NCBI GenBank assembly: GCA_013288005.1
Contig: JABDCS010000017.1
Span: forward strand, 1 to 37,719
Length of the DNA: 37,719 nucleotides
From: Chlamydiota bacterium
GTDB lineage: Bacteria > Chlamydiota > Chlamydiia > Chlamydiales > Rhabdochlamydiaceae
Reading direction: 5' to 3'
The translations under genes were made by a program, and so were the position numbers. Of the stretch, positions 35,081 through 37,719 are shown piece after piece; the stretch's first letter is position 1; the number at the start of each line of letters is the position of its first letter. Under the pieces are notes generated by a model. That model saw nothing but the letters and a program-made list of their open reading frames with translations. It had not been told where the DNA came from and did no database searches.

Positions 35081-36112
35081 TTACTCACTCTTAAAACTCT
35101 TAACAAACAATTGTCCACCATTGATAACGAGGTGTCGCTTTTTGATTAATAGCTTTTTATTGCTTACTTTATCATTTAAAAGCTCGACGATTTGACGCAA
35201 GTGGCGAGTTCCTAAACGCAATCCTTCCTTGAGTAAAAACCGTTTGACAGCTACTTCCTTCTCGAGCAACGAAAGTGAGACAAAGGTTGAAAAGTCTAAA
35301 GACACCCCTTCTGGGGAGCTTTTTTCGCTTTTTGCATAGTGAATTGTTTTTTCTTCAAAGTAATTTTCGATAGCTTGGAACGATTTAGATAATTCTAATA
35401 GATTTTCCCGAAATTTCTTTCCAAACATTTCCTCTAAATAAGGAAGCATGTTCGCGCGCATGCGAGCCCGTAAAAATGAAGGATCATAATTGGAGCGGTC
35501 ATCGAGAGCTACGATCTGTTTTTCCCATAAAAAAGTTAGAACTTCTTCACGTGTCACTTCTAAAAGCGGACGCCAAATTGTCATTTCTTCCCATGTAGAA
35601 ACCGATCGCATTGCACTTAAAGAGGTAAAATGAGCTCCTTCAAAAATCCTTTTCAAAACCGTTTCCGCCTGATCATCGGCCTGCTGTCCTAATAGAAGGG
35701 CTTCGCATTGATGTTCGTGATAGAGCTTTTCAAAAAAGGCATAGCGCTCTTGGCGGCCTTTCTCTTCTAAATTTTTCCCACTTTGATCTTTTTCTAAGAT
35801 ATGTAAAAAAAACAAACACCCATGGGATTCGACAAGCTCTTTTAGTTGTAGGGCTTCTTGCTGACTCTCGGATCGCCATCCATGATCAATATGAGCAACA
35901 ATCAAAGATAGAGAGCGCTTTTTCTTATAAGCGATTAAGAGCTCCCATAAGGCTCTAGAGTCATGTCCGCCTGAAAAACCTAAAAGTAGGGGTCTCGAAG
36001 ATACACGATTTTTATTGAGGAAAATATCAATTGAGCGCTGAAGGCGTTTCCCTATAGGCCTCTTGTGACTTGCTAAAGGCAAAATTGTATTTCGAGTGTG
36101 TTTCATGATCAT
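35081..36112 (-). CDS. tilS: tRNA(Ile)-lysidine synthase
   Basis: 343 residues. It converts C34 of tRNA-Ile(CAU) to lysidine, switching it from Met to Ile decoding. The PP-loop is LLGFSGGHDSRAL with SGGHDS at 47-52. The HIDHGWR box near 75-81 and LLGQQADDQAETVLKRI box further on are family signatures. The C-terminal region carries the tRNA-binding extension. The start could be the first ATG or the one two codons later. Called mesJ in C. trachomatis, where it also neighbours ftsH. Confidence 0.95.
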   Translation of the reverse strand: MIMKHTRNTILPLASHKRPIGKRLQRSIDIFLNKNRVSSRPLLLGFSGGHDSRALWELLIAYKKKRSLSLIVAHIDHGWRSESQQEALQLKELVESHGCLFFLHILEKDQSGKNLEEKGRQERYAFFEKLYHEHQCEALLLGQQADDQAETVLKRIFEGAHFTSLSAMRSVSTWEEMTIWRPLLEVTREEVLTFLWEKQIVALDDRSNYDPSFLRARMRANMLPYLEEMFGKKFRENLLELSKSFQAIENYFEEKTIHYAKSEKSSPEGVSLDFSTFVSLSLLEKEVAVKRFLLKEGLRLGTRHLRQIVELLNDKVSNKKLLIKKRHLVINGGQLFVKSFKSE

Positions 36113-36317
36113 CTAGCTTAGCACTATCCTTTATTAAATGCTTTCTGTTGGAGGGTGTTCTAAAGGTAATATTTGACGATTTTCAGAGATTTTTGAGCAA
36201 ATTTTCTACTTCTAAATAGATGGATAATATCGGACTTCGTATATTACCCATCAACTCTGAAGAGAAAACAGCTCAAAGAGCTCAGAAAATCGATTAAAAC
36301 TAATTAGAATACACTCT

Positions 36318-37436
36318 ATGCCTATCATCTGGCGCTATTTATTACGGGGTTATTTTCAGATATTTTTCTTATCTGTGACCGCTTTTATTTGCGTTCTGCT
36401 TGTGATGCGTCTGGAGGAAATCGCTAGATTTGCGAGTCTAGGCGCCTCCTGGTCAAAGGTACTCTTATTTGCTTTTTATCAAATCCCCTACATATTACCT
36501 CTTGCCATCCCGGTTTCTTGTTTGATTGCATGTAGTTTGCTTTTCCAAAAAATGAGCCATTCTCATGAACTAACCGCTTTACGTGCAGCAGGTTGCAGTC
36601 TTCAAAAAATTATTACACCTCTTTTATTCGCCTCCGGGTTTTTATCATTATTCAATATTGTACTCTCCTGCGAACTCGCACCTCGTATTCGCTCTTTCTC
36701 TAAAGAGCTCATTTTGCAGATTACTGCGACCAATCCTTTAGTCCTCCTACAAAAAGATGCATTGGTCAAATTAAAAGGTTCCTATCTCGATATGCATGCT
36801 TCGCCCTCACCAGGCGCCGCTGATGATGTTTTATTCATTACAAAAAACGCTTCCAATGGAAGATTGGGTATGATGGTGGCAAAAGAGCTTAGTGTTTATG
36901 ACGGCAAGCTTCGCGGCCATGATGTCACCTTTATTTCGAGCTTAGACCCGAAAGTGCCTAATTCTTTTGATCATTTAGTTATCGAAAATCAAAAAGAGAT
37001 GAATACGGCAGCCTCTGGACTTTCGCAGTTTTGGGAAGATGCTCATTGGCAAATGCACGAAGATTATCTATCTCTTAGAGCTCTTATTGCGCGAGAATGC
37101 GTGGAAAGACGAGAAAATTTGAAAGCAAAAGAATCACAAAGACATATCGATAAACTACATGTAGAGCTCGCTCGTCGTTTTAGCTTGGGACTAGCCTCTT
37201 TTTCATTCACTATGATTGGCCTTTCTTTTGCTGTCCACATAGGGAGGACCCGCACGAAAAAAGGGGTGATTTGGATGGTCGGTTTGGCTGCGACTTTTTT
37301 GCTTACATTTATTGCTGCTAAATCGTTAAAAACCTCGCACGCTCTTGCCTTAGTCTTCTATTTGCTCCCTCATCCTTTAATTTTATTTCTCTGTTTTCGC
37401 TCATTTAAACGTATTGATAAAGGAGTTGAAACATGA
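36318..37436 (+). CDS. lptF: LPS export permease LptF (YjgP/YjgQ family)
   Basis: A 372-residue inner membrane permease. With LptG and the LptB ATPase it extracts LPS and passes it to the periplasmic bridge. Three N-terminal membrane segments (about 12-32, 52-78 and 96-118) precede a periplasmic beta domain (about 125-270). Three more segments near 288-310, 318-340 and 342-362 close it. Family sequences YLLRGYFQIFFL, IPYILPLAIPVSCLIACSLLF and SHELTALRAAG are evident. Its stop overlaps the start of the next gene (ATGA), so F and G are coupled. Confidence 0.92.
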   Translation: MPIIWRYLLRGYFQIFFLSVTAFICVLLVMRLEEIARFASLGASWSKVLLFAFYQIPYILPLAIPVSCLIACSLLFQKMSHSHELTALRAAGCSLQKIITPLLFASGFLSLFNIVLSCELAPRIRSFSKELILQITATNPLVLLQKDALVKLKGSYLDMHASPSPGAADDVLFITKNASNGRLGMMVAKELSVYDGKLRGHDVTFISSLDPKVPNSFDHLVIENQKEMNTAASGLSQFWEDAHWQMHEDYLSLRALIARECVERRENLKAKESQRHIDKLHVELARRFSLGLASFSFTMIGLSFAVHIGRTRTKKGVIWMVGLAATFLLTFIAAKSLKTSHALALVFYLLPHPLILFLCFRSFKRIDKGVET

Positions 37437-37719
37437 AATTTATAGGGACAATCTGGGAAAGACATCTTTTGATGGAAACTTTGAAAGTTTTCTTTCTTTT
37501 TCTTATTTGCTTCTTTGGACTTTACATTGCCATAGATTACTCCATTCATATGCAGCGTTTTTTACAAAGCCAAGCCTTACGGATTCCCGACATTGCTTTT
37601 TATTACGGCCTACAATTTATCAAGCGCGCCAATATTCTGGTTCCCTTAGCCTTAGTTGTCGCTACGATACGTGTTTTAACATCGATGAGCAATAGCCGCG
37701 AACTTCTAGCCCTACAAGT
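37433..37719 (+). CDS. lptG: LPS export permease LptG, 5' part only
   Basis: An open frame starting at ATG 37433 inside the lptF stop, with AGGAG 10 bases upstream, runs off the end of the window after 95 codons. The visible part has the YjgP/YjgQ pattern: MKFIGTIWERHLLMETLKVF, then a membrane segment (FFLFLICFFGLYIAIDYSIH), a second hydrophobic stretch (ANILVPLALVVATIRVL) and the loop MSNSRELLAL, which matches the SHELTAL loop of lptF. The F/G assignment rests on order only. Confidence 0.88.
   Translation, partial: MKFIGTIWERHLLMETLKVFFLFLICFFGLYIAIDYSIHMQRFLQSQALRIPDIAFYYGLQFIKRANILVPLALVVATIRVLTSMSNSRELLALQ

Overview
The window is a piece of a Chlamydiota genome, most likely an environmental, Parachlamydiales-type chlamydia. 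The evidence is gene order. recD2 - metG - small protein - gmk ... rnhB - rplS - trmD - rpsP - ffh - prmC - prfA ... rpmE follows the Chlamydia trachomatis block CT033 to CT022, as I remember that numbering. Small proteins - tadA - rpsO - pnp ... ftsH - tilS - lptF - lptG follows CT846 to CT838. The 912-residue FtsH is also typical of chlamydiae. I cannot name the species.

Layout. 1-600: a small secreted protein and tRNA-Asn. 613-6600: recD2 (+), then a minus-strand run yicC-gmk-(omega-like protein)-metG. 6955-14856: an accessory island of five paralogous plus-strand genes. Four encode proteins with an HExxH zinc-protease domain resembling the M91 (NleD/HopH1) effector peptidases, joined to C-terminal helical repeats. 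The first encodes repeats only, and the third carries a one-base frameshift. 14846-20476: minus-strand rnhB, rplS, trmD, rpsP, ffh, prmC and prfA. 20663-23264: a second insertion, a secreted C1q/TNF-like small protein followed 10 bases later by a membrane receptor class III nucleotide cyclase. 23352-24987: rpmE, two chlamydial small proteins and tadA. 25236-28804: rpsO, pnp and a DMT-family transporter. 28867-31909: a third accessory stretch, with a small protein with hydrophobic segments and three tandem paralogs that end in a C-terminal membrane anchor. 32117-37719: ftsH, tilS, lptF and the start of lptG, cut by the window edge.

The backbone serves translation (tRNA, synthetase, ribosomal proteins, tRNA modification, release factor and its methylase), protein targeting and turnover (Ffh, FtsH), RNA decay (PNPase, YicC) and LPS export (LptF/G). 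The three insertions sit between genes that are adjacent in C. trachomatis, and they hold the unfamiliar biology: putative host-directed proteases, a putative ligand/receptor-cyclase pair, and a tail-anchored family of unknown function. No CRISPR array, transposase, integrase or rRNA gene was seen.
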